Positions 48,351-60,074 of a stretch of 64,000 bases of DNA are shown in pieces; position 1 is the stretch's first letter, and each line of letters opens with the position of its first letter. The notes under the pieces were generated by a model. That model ran no database searches, was not told the DNA's origin, and saw nothing but the letters and a program-made list of their open reading frames with translations. Origin of the DNA: Coprinellus micaceus (Eukaryota > Basidiomycota > Agaricomycetes > Agaricales > Psathyrellaceae); assembly GCA_951394405.1 (NCBI GenBank), contig OX596334.1, forward strand, positions 3,162,001 to 3,226,000, written 5' to 3'. Made by a program: the position numbers and the translations under genes.

Positions 48351-48907
48351 TTAGGCATCGGGTTTCTTGAGGTTTCGGTGTAACTCGTTCTGTACCAGAA
48401 CCACTCGATCCAGCAACTTCTTCACGACGGTGTCCTTGTGCTTATCGTACGCCTCCGTAATCTCAGTAAGCTTGTCCTCCGTTTCCCTATCGATGTTCGT
48501 CTGAGCAACTGAGGTGGTGCCAGCGTGCTATGGTGGGAGGAGAATCGTACGTCAGACGATGTCACAGCGTTAGCAGATAAGGACGCACTGATGATTCAAA
48601 CGACTTGAATTCAGCCTCCTTGGCCTTCTTGTACGCCTCGATCTCTTTTGACGCTTCCGCCCGCGCGTCCTTCAACTTCTGAAGACGATCTGTTCCGCAA
48701 AGTGGCATTCAGAGTGAGTATCCTTCCCATGCCCGCCTCGCAGTCGACAAGCTCTCACATTGCCGGGCCTGTTGGACGATCTTGGAGGCCTCCTTCTCAG
48801 CTTCGAGAAGCGTTTGGATGCTTTGCGATTGCTGAGCAGACTTCAGTGCGTGCGACATGTTCAGTATGGCGTGAGCCGTATCAGGTAGATGTGGTGGTAC
48901 ACACCAT
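48351..48907 (-). CDS. VMA10: V-type proton ATPase subunit G
   Basis: Preferred exons on the minus strand: 48905-48907, 48759-48840, 48589-48689 and 48351-48527, encoding 120 residues. It has the subunit G pattern: a long charged helix (IQTLLEAEKEASKIVQQARQ, RLQKLKDARAEASKEIEAY, KAKEAEFKSFE) and a C-terminal part ending LLDRVVLVQNELHRNLKKPDA. Subunit G pairs with E to form the peripheral stalks joining V1 and Vo on vacuolar membranes. The preferred start places the ATG alone in exon 1 and yields MSAQQSQSIQ, as in fungal orthologues. The alternative is an unspliced start at 48858 giving MSHALKSAQQ. RNA evidence would decide. Confidence 0.92.
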
Positions 48908-51614
48908 AGTTGCTCGGCCGTCGTTGGCGTCACGGTTGCACTGCAAGCCAAATTGAAACTCCGCGATGCCTGATGCGCCCCTACGAATCCAAATAGAGTA
49001 CCTCTCCCCCTAAGTTCCATTGTAGCTCCCGAGCCCATTGTCTTCCGACACAGGCAAAGAAGGAAGGAATCGGTAGTTATTGGATACAGCAATAATCTTC
49101 TGTTTTCTTTACGAGCCCCTTACTACCTCGAGCCCGGAGTAGCCGCGCCATTTCGAGCCTACACTTTCCAAGGTCCTGAGAATTGATTGACATGGCACTC
49201 CCCTTTCCAATGTCCTACCTCGGGTACCCAGATGATTGAAGGGAGAAGGCTTAAGAGTCTTGATGATCAGAAGACTAGATTTCTCCGAACCTCCAAGTAA
49301 TTCAATGATGATGAACCTCTACATCTATTACAAAAATACAGATCTCAACTGAGGTACATCTTTCTATTGCACGGCGTTCAGAGAAGTGTACAGCTCTACA
49401 GGCCTTGAAGTTGACACGCCATACCCAGTTACGCCGATGCCGCGGGTCTATTGCCCCTCGGACCTTAGTGTGGGCCACCTATCTCCTTACTTCAATTTGC
49501 GGGAAGGCAATCAAAAACGCATAGGACACGCGTGCAGCTCGGTACACATTGTAGTTTGGAATGCTCTTGACGGGAGGCTATGATTATGTATCGCCAGAGC
49601 CAGTTGACAGTGGCACACGGTGGCAGGCGAAGCCAAGAATGTTGGAACTCGGAAACACGATAAGATACAGTCATGGGAACTTCCAGTAAGTCGCAATCTG
49701 TGCCCGTCGTACCAGCGCCCTCTACGCGTGCATAGGAAATCCGCTGTCTCGACAGGTAGAGATAATAATCCACCTAGGAGGGATTAAAGAGTGCACAGTT
49801 CTCGAGGTTTTCGTGATATCCTCTCCCCAAAGGGGGACGACATTGTGCTATGAGACTTTGGGATCGGCTGAACCCATACTCACCGCGCCTGGCGAAATGG
49901 ACGCCACTGAGTAAATACCCCCCTTACAGCACCCTCTGGCGTATGTCCGACATAAAAATAGATGCTGCGGTGATACGTGAACAAGCAGGGAGAAGATGCC
50001 AGAACTTGCCGCCGGATGGCCGACTCTATGTGGGTCGCCGGATGTGCCTCCCTTTATGAATTAGTGTGAGGGGTAGAAACCCCAAATTCAAGGCATGTAG
50101 CCACATAGACCCACTCTAGATGCTCTGACGCTAAATCCGCCTTTACTATGGCGCAATGAGATGCATTCCGAGGCCTCGAAGTTGACCCACCCCGGCGCTT
50201 CGGGGTTTGAGGTGGGTCACTTAACCTTCACCTTCATCGATGAGATTTTTGTCTCGCTCGTTGATTAGTGAGCAGAGAAACCCGCTTTATCACCGCACCA
50301 TAACCTTGGAAAGTGACAGGATGCGCTTCTCGGTGGTCATTTGCCCGTGGATTCTATCACGGCTGGTCAGTTGCTCCAGCCGTTTTGCTGGAAAGATTGA
50401 TGGTGGCAAACTTCTAACCCAAGGAACAAGCCTTGGTCGTAGAGTTGTCTGTACCACATTTTGGCAACCTCTGGACAGGCTGAGCGAGCAAATAATGGGG
50501 CGATCGGTGGTGAGCGCTTAGATTGAGTGTTAAGCGCCGGCTCTGCGACGCAGCATAGATTTTAACTCGGCTCACAGCTTGCCGCCTCGCTATCGCCATC
50601 ATCAATCTACCGACCGCAATGACCTTCTATATTTACTGCATTTCACTCGCTGACGCTATCTGTGACCGAAGGCGAACCGTTCATCCCAATACCTCCTAGC
50701 CGTCCACACCGTACCGGATCACAGACCGGAATCATCGGCCGCATTCACCGACTCAGGGCCGTCGCCGGGAACTCCCTTAAATTACCATGACGTCTTCGAG
50801 GATCAATGTTCGACGTTCTCTGACTGATCATCTCCCCTATAATCTACCCAGAGCCCGGCGGTCCCCAGGAACACAACATCTGAACGTTAAACTTCAAGCC
50901 CCCATACGCTTGGCCTCACCCATGTGGTGCGCTTCGCATCGAGGCAAATATTCTATGGAACTTTCGTGACCGCACCCTAACCAGCGTATCTCCCCCTCTG
51001 AATGTAAATGTGATGGACGATGAAGTCGCATGGTACGTCCGGGCTCAGCTCTGCCCACGATGCTGTGGCACAGGGGTGGGGTGCGGTAAAAAAGGGATCG
51101 GACACCATTAGGGGTCAAAGCGCAGGTTATTGGTTGTTCAGCCGGGTCTGACACCCTGTTGGCCCTGAAGGTATATTCATAGCCTTTCGTGTCGGGAATA
51201 GTCGTGCCCAGCAACGCCCAGGAGTTGGAGACTTACAGCGGAGAAGTCCCTCAAGACCAAACACTAGCTTTATCCGGCAAGGCTTTCATTGAACTTTGTT
51301 ACCACCGCACCTTCCTCTTGCCAGGGGATCGACCACTGCCAGACGGGCAATGTGAAGACGAGAGTCGTGCCATAGGCCCTTTTTGGGGTACTTTGTCGGC
51401 TCGGATGCGGGGTCCCCTCGTCTAATCAACCCAGCATATAGGACTTCAATGGCCACCTTCCATTCCTGCCCTTCATACCTTCTCGACATCTGTGCTGAGC
51501 GCCCACCCATCGGCGATTCTATACGGCCGGCTTTATCAAGTACTCTCCGTCCAGACCGCCTCTTCCACATTCCAAGCCATCTCAGCGCGTAACCATCTCT
51601 TCCGCCCTTCAGTC
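48908..51614. other. Longest gene-free stretch, 2.7 kb
   Basis: No coherent frame, splice-linked exons, RNA gene or transposon protein remnant recognised. It contains a short palindrome (cgaggcctcg, about 50169) and a nested hairpin at 50184-50218. Confidence 0.55.
50184..50218. repeat. Nested inverted repeat / hairpin
   Basis: GACCCACC at 50184-50191 pairs with GGTGGGTC at 50211-50218. Inside the loop, CCCCG pairs with CGGGG. The stem is perfect over 8 bp on the outside. Confidence 0.7.
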
Positions 51615-52586
51615 ATGTCTACCCTTCCACTTGAGCTCGCTTCTGAGATTCTCCAACAGGCATGGGCGTCGCTTATGCCAGTACGCGACCGGAGGGTCCT
51701 CATCTCATGCTGCCTTCGCGTCAGCCACCCCTGGGCGATGGCATTCCTGGAGATAATTGGCTTGGACGTACACGTCCTCGACCGAGCCTTCATGGAATAC
51801 TATTTCCAACTCCTTCGAGGAGACTCCGTTCTGTTCCGGCTCGAAAATTCGCCACAAATTCTCGACACCATATGCCGCTCAATGACAATTCACATTACAA
51901 ACCCAACCCTCCCTTCGCATCCCTGTACGACCGAGCCGGAGGCAGAGAAGCTCCTATCCGATGTTCTCTACAGAATCAAACTCCTCTCCGCCCTCCCCAA
52001 CCTCAGACGCCTCAGAGTGCTCTTCCAAAATGTGTCATGCGAGGACGTCTTCCGGTATCACCGCTTCATCGACTTCCCAACACAAGTTGAGCAACTCGAG
52101 CTAGAATATACATTCACCGCGCCAATACCACGGTGGATGATCCCTATGCCGCACTTCTTTGCATCGGGGAGCAACCCATCCTGGACACTCCCCTCCGTGA
52201 TACACCTCCGTATCAAAGGCGGATTCGAGGACCTGATGAAGACCGTGTTCGTGTGCCCCAAGATCGCGTCGTTCGAGATGGACTCGTGTTTGTACTGGGA
52301 CAGGAAGAGCAAGAGGGACGTGAAGGATTGCGCACTGATACGCACCTTGTTCTTCCGCGGGCTCCCACCGCAATATCGAGACCTGGTGAAGGCGTCGGAG
52401 GGTGGACGTGGGGTGCAGAAGTTGTTTGTTTTTACGGAGGAGCCAATCAAGTCAGGAGACGGTGTCCTGACCTACCATTGGTGGCTCTCGCACGATTTTG
52501 CGCTGGGCGACATTACGGACTACGAGAACGTCCAGTATATCGCTTGCAAAATAGAGGAAGTTGGACCTGCTCTAACTGTTGTATAG
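51615..52586 (+). CDS. Intronless F-box-like protein
   Basis: A single 323-codon exon, in contrast to its intron-rich neighbours. The start MSTLPLELASEILQQAW resembles the first F-box helix (LPxELxxEIL), followed by RRVLISCCLRVSHPWAMAFL. The body has leucine-rich spacing (LPNLRRLRVLFQ, VEQLELEYTF, PSVIHLRIKGGF, IASFEMDSCLY), as in Agaricomycete F-box-like proteins without clear LRR repeats. It probably serves as an SCF substrate adaptor, but this is inference. The frame is open upstream without an ATG to about 51,492; 51615 is the first ATG and gives a normal F-box N-terminus. Absence of introns may indicate retroposition or a young gene. Confidence 0.6.
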   Translation: MSTLPLELASEILQQAWASLMPVRDRRVLISCCLRVSHPWAMAFLEIIGLDVHVLDRAFMEYYFQLLRGDSVLFRLENSPQILDTICRSMTIHITNPTLPSHPCTTEPEAEKLLSDVLYRIKLLSALPNLRRLRVLFQNVSCEDVFRYHRFIDFPTQVEQLELEYTFTAPIPRWMIPMPHFFASGSNPSWTLPSVIHLRIKGGFEDLMKTVFVCPKIASFEMDSCLYWDRKSKRDVKDCALIRTLFFRGLPPQYRDLVKASEGGRGVQKLFVFTEEPIKSGDGVLTYHWWLSHDFALGDITDYENVQYIACKIEEVGPALTVV

Positions 52587-52691
52587 TTCGGTTTCCGTGC
52601 CGTTATTTCCCCCGTGTAATCTATTTGGGATTGTGTCTGCCACCTGCCTGGGGTGTTAAAATACAAGGGTACTTTGAGTTATGTCCGCGAA

Positions 52692-54921
52692 CTAAAGCAT
52701 CGCCTTGTGGTTCGTGACCTCAGAATGGAGTTGGTACAGTTCGTCCGCGGCCTTGGCAATCTCGTCAATGAATTGCTTGTTAGGCATTTCCCTGCGCGAA
52801 GTGATGGTATATTGTAGACGATCTGGGTTGGATTCAGTATGGCTAACGGCAGGAGGTTTGGGATTTCGTACCATTGAAACCAGTCATGTACGCAACACCA
52901 AAACCATCCGGTACTACCTCTCCCCAGCCGTACACAGGGAAGTGCTTGGAGAAGATAGCGGACGTGCTCAGAACCCAATGGCTTGACCTGGCAAGGACAG
53001 GGTCGCTGAACAACTCGGGAGCCTTTTCACCTTCCGTTAATACCCTCTTCAAGCCTACGACACAGATGGGGGTTGAGATGACTTAAGGACTGTGGTTAGA
53101 TACGAAAGTCGTACCGAAAATATGGCGGTCAACGCCCTGACCTTGGCCGGCAGCCTTGGCCAAGGAGATGTGCTTTTTGGTAGCAGCGTCGAACAAAGCC
53201 TTGCGTTGGACGGACAAAACGGTGGGGTCGTCCATACTTGTCACCCAGGCATCCGACTCTTCTGATACCACGCGGATCGCCTCGGTCCGACCCTTGAGGA
53301 ATCTCCTCGTCGTCGCAGCCTCGTAGGTCCCGCCGTTTCTCTTCTGCCCGTTCAGGAGACGGCGGTACGCAAGCTGAACGATCATCTGAGCCCACGAGTC
53401 AGGAGACACGCCGAACTTCTTCACAGCATCCTTGCCGTACGACGTGAGGTAGTATCCCAAGTCCTGACTTTCGCAGAGATCGCGTGCAGCGGCGTCGGCT
53501 TTAGCAATGGCCTCGTTGATAACAGGGGAGATCTCCCAGTCCAGGGGCACAGGGATATCCTTGGATGTCGTGAGAGGGGGACCGTGATCGAAGTTGGGAT
53601 CCTCCAGCCAGTCGAGGATTTCGTCGCACATCCGAGCGGTAGGGGTGCCGTCCATAACCGAGTGCTCGCCCATGAGCCCAGCGTAGGCATTGTCGAAGAC
53701 GACAAATTGCACAGGCTTGTCGACCCAACGGTTCCTTAAGCCAACAGGGGCGCCACCGACGAAATCTCCGTGCCAGAGCGCACGACTGTGGTGAACGGGA
53801 TCCGAGGGCTTGGCATCCTCGAGAGAAATAATAAAAGCGGAGGAGTGGATCGCCTTGATAACCTCTATATTGTTCGGAGATTTAGAGAGTTCCTCCAAGT
53901 CCTGCGAATCCTCAGTTGAGCTCGGGAGTTGGAATGACATTCCGCACCTTGGCCCATACATCACGGTTGGATGCGGTCAACACGCCAACTCCAGGGTATT
54001 CTTGGACGGTATTGTCGTATATGTACTGCAGCTGGCGCGTGAAGTCGGCCGTGCTGAGGACCTTGCCGTCCCGGACGGCCGCGATCTTCCACACCCTGTT
54101 CTTGCGGATGACAATGATGTGGCCCGAGTCGCCCGGGTCGCCAGGTTTTGCGTAGGTGACACTCCAGTCGACGCCTTCGAGACCGGGAACGCGGCAACAG
54201 TCAAACATCCACCTGGGGTGGTTCAGAGCACGCAGTTAACGACGCCGAGGGGTCGTACCTGTAAGTGTCCATGCAGAACGGCGTGTCAGGTTGGACGAGA
54301 CCTTGCTTAAGCTTCTGTCGGAAGATCATGGCTGAACGTGCGATCCCAGCTGCCCTTTCAGAGGGACTACTGAACTTTCCGGGCGTTGGGACATCAAAGC
54401 CATCTAAGCGGAACCCTCAGTCCTTGAAAGCGGTCGTGGTGTCACGGAAACATACAATAGTAGGAGACATTGATGACTACCTGCAACCTCAGTTAGTCGT
54501 TAGTCGTTAGAGGCGGAAGAAGCGGACGCACCGAATCCCGATAGCTAAGATACGCGCCGTCATCCCACCACTTCTCCAGCCATTGCTTCGTCCCTTTGTC
54601 GTGCTCAACAAGCCTCCTGTGAAGTTCCGGTCCCTGACCCACGCCAAAAGCGTCGATCTTCCTCGACACCGTGTTGAATTCGTCTTCCGACCAAGCAATG
54701 GGCTTCAATGTCTCCTTCAAGCGCGTCAGGGTGTCCTCAAGCTTGGGGACGGGGAGCTTAGGGAGCGAGGACTGTGCAGCGAATGTGAGGGATCCAGGGA
54801 GGGCCTCTGGGGCCTGCTCCTTCCAGTTCTCTGGTCGTGCGAGCATCGTCGACATGGGCTGACGCTTGGAAAGAGTGGAGAGAAGGGTGCCTGCTGGTCG
54901 TCGTAGATGCCTAGCAAGCAT
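52692..54921 (-). CDS. CAT2: Carnitine O-acetyltransferase
   Basis: Seven exons on the minus strand: 54532-54921, 54456-54480, 54259-54403, 53948-54212, 53115-53901, 52872-53054 and 52692-52822, encoding 641 residues. The Arg-rich N-terminus (MLARHLRRPAGTLLSTLSKR) looks like a mitochondrial presequence. Choline/carnitine acyltransferase signatures are LPKLPVPKLEDTL, WWDDGAYLSYRDS, FCMDTYRWMFDCCRVPG, the catalytic histidine in MGEHSVMDGTP (about His354) and YEAATTRRFLKGRTEAIR. WGEVVPDGFGVAYM and a C-terminal helix complete the fold. The enzyme reversibly moves acetyl groups between CoA and carnitine for export from peroxisomes and mitochondria. The C-terminus HKAML is not a clear PTS1. It is divergent from the PB1/ZZ gene. 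Confidence 0.93.
54492..54510 (+). repeat. Tandem heptamer in carnitine acetyltransferase intron 1
   Basis: gttagtc repeated about 2.7 times (gttagtcgttagtcgttag) inside the 51-nt first intron. On the transcribed strand it reads ctaacga-like, so it may supply repeated branch-point sequences (ctaac). Confidence 0.75.
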
Positions 54922-55224
54922 AATTCAGGCGAAACGAAGGGAAATGCGGGGTCGCGCTTGGACGTTCTGTTATGGGCTACAGGGACATCCGACGGAAGCA
55001 GCTGATTTTGGCGGAATGCTCAGGGCGTTCCGGATCCGGCCACTGACAGCACATCCCACGCGAACACAGGAGTTCCGGAGTACCTCCCGACGTTGTCCAA
55101 GATAGTCCACAGCAGTCGCGTCAGATCGTCGGGGTTGAAGGGCATTACTAATCCTGTTAAGCGCCCAGTCGTCCGCAGCATCACCTTCCACAGCTTTGCT
55201 TCGTTCCACTTCATCACGCCCTCC
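54922..55224. promoter_or_regulatory. Divergent promoter between CAT2 and the PB1/ZZ gene
   Basis: 303 bp between outward-reading start codons. No TATA box was recognised. Confidence 0.6.
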
Positions 55225-58200
55225 ATGTCCAATCGTCCGGACAGACCCCTCGTGGTCAAGTGCAGATTTGGAGGCGCACGAAAGAAGATATCGTTTCATT
55301 CGTCGAAGAACTGTACATATGGGGAGTTAAGACGCAAGGTGACCCTCCTTTCCTTTTCGCATAAGCGTCCAGTATTGAACCAACATTAGATAGACCAGTG
55401 CTTTTCTCTGAGCGCTGGCGCATACATAGTGTCATGGAGAGACGATGAAGGAGAGATTGTACCCATCGACTGTGAGGATGATCTCACCGAAGCGATCGTC
55501 TACTTCTGCTCCGGCGATGACACACAATCCACCTCTGGCGCATCCATTCTCAGCTTTGGGCGTGGAAGGGTGACGCTGGAGGTCACAATTACGATCGACT
55601 ACGACGGCCCAAGCCTCTCCGACACCTCGTCGCTCGCAAGTCTTGAGGAGTATCGCAAGGATAGTAGTCGGAGGTCGGATTCGTTCTCCCTCAGCTCACC
55701 ATCATCACTTGGAGAACCCGACGACGATTCAATTACCGTCAGTTCGAAGGACCACATCGGGTCGTCATCGCCCTCACACTCCCAAGATCGACCCCACCGT
55801 TCGACATCGAGTCCTCGAACCGGAGCCACTGTATCCCCCACCATTCATTATGCTGGTACAGACCCGTCTTCCATCAGCAGCTCTTATCGAGAGGGTGACG
55901 GCTCGCACTTTTCCTTCCATCTCTCCAACGATACCCCTTCCACGTCGGCAAGCGATATCAACGAACCACTGTCCTCTGCATTGGAAAGATTTCCTCCCAA
56001 TCCATCAGCGGTGTTCGAACGCTTGAAGATTAGCGAGGCTTTGGGCGAAGGGCAGCAAGACTGGGGAGAATATGCAGGTGGAGAGGATAGGGGTAAGAGA
56101 TGGCTGCGGGAACAGGTCAGACGGGCAGGGGGTGTCGTGGATGACTTCAGTTTATCGGACGACGAGGATCTAGAGTGTCTTTCCTTGGAGAGGAATCCGA
56201 GCGGCCACTACTATTACACTTACAATACGTCGGCGGGATCCCAAGTGGATGGCGACAAGTCTCTGGAGGCATCGGAGGACGCCATCTCTTTCGAGGAGCC
56301 CACACGACTTCATAAGCCCCGTCCTACCACCATGCAGCTCGAATGGGTCGCTGCACAGAGGATAGAAACGGAGGAACATCGTCGCCTTCAAGAATGCGCA
56401 TCGCAATCTTCACTGCGGTCCAGTAACTCAGATTTCGAGAGACAGGAACTACCACCCGCACGACAGGATACCTCCTTCGACCTCAAGTACTACAACTTGC
56501 CCGCCCCACCGCCCGAAATCGTCACTGGGTGCTCCAGCTGTGGGGAACCCCTCACGCTACAGAGGTACATCTGTTCAACATGCGGCGAGAACGAGCCGAT
56601 CAGCCAATCCAAAGGAAAGAGGAAGGATGCGTCGCATGCGTTCACCTACCCACCTCCGATGTCGAGTAGCCCATCTTCCGCGTCCTCGGGTAGCGGAGAG
56701 TCACTCGGGACGAGGATATACCAAACCCTCACTCAAAGCCCTACCTTCTCTGGCTCCATGTTCGCCTCACGCGCCCAACTCAGCCCACCAGCTCCCCAAC
56801 AGGGGCCGGACGAACCTCCCTCAGGGTTTGAATTATGTCCGGATTGTTTGGGATCTGCTGGCCTGGTTCATGCCATTGATGCTGGGATGGGGTCACCAAG
56901 CTCCGGACAGAGTGCAGCAGGATCGTCTACGACTTCCCTGCAGCTACAGCAACAGGATCCCACCTGGAAACGGTCTGCCCCCAAGAGAGGTCACATCCGT
57001 CATTCATACATTGAAAAAATTTGGGGTGAATTTGGCTGGGAAGAGATATGTATGCACGATATTTCACTTATTTTTATTTAATTTTCGGTGACTGAACGCG
57101 GAAACAGCACAAGACGAGCACTCGGTGTCGACGTGCTCAGTCTGCAGTACGATTACGGAGAAACAGCGTTACAAATGTGCAGGTTGCCCAAACTTCAATC
57201 TTTGTCGGGGACATTACAGGTGAGGGTCCATCGCTCATTCCTGCTGCTCGTTGCTGACGAAGACCCATATAGAGTTGTCCACAACTGCCACCCCATCCAC
57301 CCCTTTATTTTGGTGCCCGATAAACCTAAGTTCACGCAAATAGGGATCGAAGACCTTTCTGGAGGCGAAGGCGACGGAGATGAGGAACCGTGTACGTGTC
57401 GTGGCTCAGCGTATTCTCTCCCCTTTCACTCACACTCCCGTTATAGCGATGGAACACAGTGCGACTTGCGCCCAGTCAGCCCGTTCGACGCCGCATATGT
57501 ATATCACCTTCACTTACCGCTTTGAATTATAGCTGCTTGCTCCCGATCGTAGGAGCTCTATTCCACTGCGCTATCTGCGAGTCTGTGGACATATGCTCTA
57601 ACTGTGAAGCTGCAGGACTACCAGGAAACCTCGACTCAGAGGAAGGAGGACACGATTCATCGCACATTCTGCTCAAGGTCCGTTTTCCTAAGTTTAGTTC
57701 GAATTCACCTCTCATCACAGTGTATCTAGATTCCTTACGCTATGAAGCAAAGCACGGTAACCTACCTCATTCTTGCTATTGTCGTTAGCAGCCACTGAGC
57801 AACGAAATCCAGCTTCAAAAGGCGAGCAAAGCGGCAATGAAACGATGGCATGGCCGAGATGCTGCTGTCGCGTTGTCTGCGTCGCACCACTCACAACCCG
57901 AAGCTGACGGCGGAACGGTCGTCGGTAGCAAGGCCATATCTACTCATATGGAGTCACCTTTCGACCATGGCATTCCGTGTAATAACTGCCATCAGGTCTG
58001 TTCTCTCGACTCTTCAACTGGATGGAGACCATTGACTCCTACTCTATGCTAGAGAATATTTGGCATACGCTATCAATGTTGCCAGTGCCCGTCGTATCCC
58101 TCCGCCTACAATCTGGTAAGCCTCGCTGTCTGTGGTCATCCAGAAAGGTTTTGAACCAATGGTCGTAGTGCTCCCGATGTGAAGCGAGGTCTTGGGCGGT

Positions 58201-58756
58201 GCATGACCCCATGCACATTTTCTTCAAGCTCCCGACTCAAGTGAATCACGTAATAGAGTCAAGACAACCGTTCTTTCCTCAGTTGTATGAAGTACCGGCT
58301 GGGCCCATGCCCGGAAGGTACCCCATGAGTGACGATCCTCGAGGTATGTCACGTTATGTCATTCCTCGGGCTAGAAGCTAACCCAGGTTTCAGAGTACCT
58401 CAGAGAGCTTGTGCACCGCTCGGTTCTTTGTGATCGGTGCATGAACAAAATCGAAGGGGAATGGTTCCACTGCGCATGCTGTCCTATCGACTTGTGTGAT
58501 CAGTGCGAAAGTGTGGATACGCACGCCCCTGAACACGCTTTTGTTGTGTTCAAATCTACTGTGAGCCTTAGTAGTTGCACTTTCATCTATCTCGTTACTG
58601 ATAGTGGTCGTTTCGTCGTTTAGATCGATATCAAAGTCTATAGGTTTGTCTCTAGCTTTACTTTTTGGTCTCATCGTCCTGACACTGGACCCAACTTGCA
58701 GGAACTGGAACGACCCGGAACATCCTAGCCCCATTCTCGATTTCCCGGTGTATTGA
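55225..58756 (+). CDS. PB1-domain protein with multiple ZZ zinc fingers
   Basis: Thirteen exons: 55225-55338, 55390-57049, 57108-57219, 57273-57391, 57447-57474, 57533-57677, 57730-57756, 57792-57995, 58053-58115, 58169-58343, 58394-58560, 58624-58643 and 58702-58756, encoding 962 residues. The PB1 domain is at about 8-95 (VVKCRFGGARKKISFH; IVSWRDDEGEIVPIDCEDDL). A long Ser/Asp-rich linker follows. Zinc modules then come in sequence: CSSCGEPLTLQRYICSTC; CSVCSTITEKQRYKCAGC; CAHCLLPIVGALFHCAIC; CNNCHQRIFGIRYQCCQC; CDRCMNKIEGEWFHCACC. PB1 plus ZZ is the layout of p62/NBR1 autophagy receptors, but the NBR1 four-tryptophan domain is not seen. It could act as a selective-autophagy adaptor or signalling scaffold. 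The 27-nt exon 7 is flanked by a 35-nt intron and may be skipped in frame. Confidence 0.85.
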
Positions 58757-60074
58757 AAGAACGCAGAACGCTCTATTTGATCTCTTATCTATGGCTCGAG
58801 GAGTCATTACGTCCCAGTCGGACTCTTGTATACCTTATAACGGGTCGCCTGTGGTTTCACCCATCTCTTGCATCCGATTCGCCCTTACCACAGATCGAAT
58901 CGGGCGAGAGTATGAATGAGTATCGCACCCCTCGATGCTCCAAAGCAATGCATATAACACTCAAAAAGTGCAACGGTGCGAACCTCTGATGAGCTACGTT
59001 TCAAGATGTCGAGCTTGCCGCCCCGAGGTAGGGGCGCTTCACTCCCCCGGATTGAACGATGTCGACGGCGTAGGATATAACCAACTTCAAGGGCATGACA
59101 TGACCTGAGTCATTGTCGTGGCCCCTCGAATGGTGGTCGGAACCATTTCCTCGAGAGCAGAGTCCATACATGAATACGCCCAGGATCATGCTTTGAAGTA
59201 CCTCGTTAATCACTGTGCCTTACCCCTTAGACTAGTCCCACTATCAAGCGATTTACCACTACGTCGCTTACGATCCCGTTTTGTAGTCTCCGTCTCTGTG
59301 CCAATGCCAAAGTCTCAGGCTATGGAAGAAAGGTGTGGGTTTTAACGCCACGGGCGCCAATCAGTCATGACATCATTCTAGGCTGGCTGCATGCCAATGT
59401 TATTTGAGGGTGGCGAGGAGGTTTCTTAAGTTCAGTGGGGAGTCCGTGGATGGTTATACCTGTGCTTTTATTAGAAGTACTAAGGACGGATCTGATTTAC
59501 GGTATGGCCTTGGTGAGAGGGGCGCTGGGCGCTATACGGGCCTGGGTCCGAGGAGAAGGTCAAATTCTTCCTATAGCACCTTTGAACTCAAAAATTTGTG
59601 AGACGAAAAGCTTGGTTTGAAAGAGAAAGAGCTCCATTCGCTGGTCCTCCGAGTCTAAAGATGCCGAACGCGATGGTTGGGGCGTGGGAATATTCAACAA
59701 AGGGAGGTGATCACTGTCACCGTCGATACCCACAAGTGAATGAGACCGTTCAACTCACGACCACGACTTACTCGGTGTCAGGACCCTCTTGTATCATATG
59801 CGGCTGCTCCATATTTGAAGAGTAAGGTACCCACGACCAGCCCAAAGCGCTCCGGAATACCGGCTTTTCCAGCTTTCCCCCAACTTTCCCCGGAGAAAAA
59901 GGTGCCCTTCAAGTCAGACGCAAGGCCAGGAGTCCACCGAACCACAGAGGAACGAGCAAGTGCCTCTTAACTCGACCCAAACTCCGACATGCACTGTTGA
60001 CACGAAGCCGCCTTCAAGCTTCCAATTTCGTCTACCTGTACATATGAATTGGACCTTTGGATTGCCTTTTTGTC
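58757..60074. other. Intergenic 1.3 kb
   Basis: PB1/ZZ 3' flank and promoter of the large right-hand gene. Open frames at 59118, 59404 and 59598 lack any support. Confidence 0.55.

Noticed and set aside
41246..52586. The two 323-residue F-box-like proteins as duplicates
   Set aside because: Equal length is a coincidence: sequence, exon structure and motifs differ throughout.
57450..57540. 34-nt intron in the third ZZ finger of the PB1/ZZ protein
   Set aside because: An earlier donor at 57475 gives a normal 58-nt intron and restores the CAHC knuckle.
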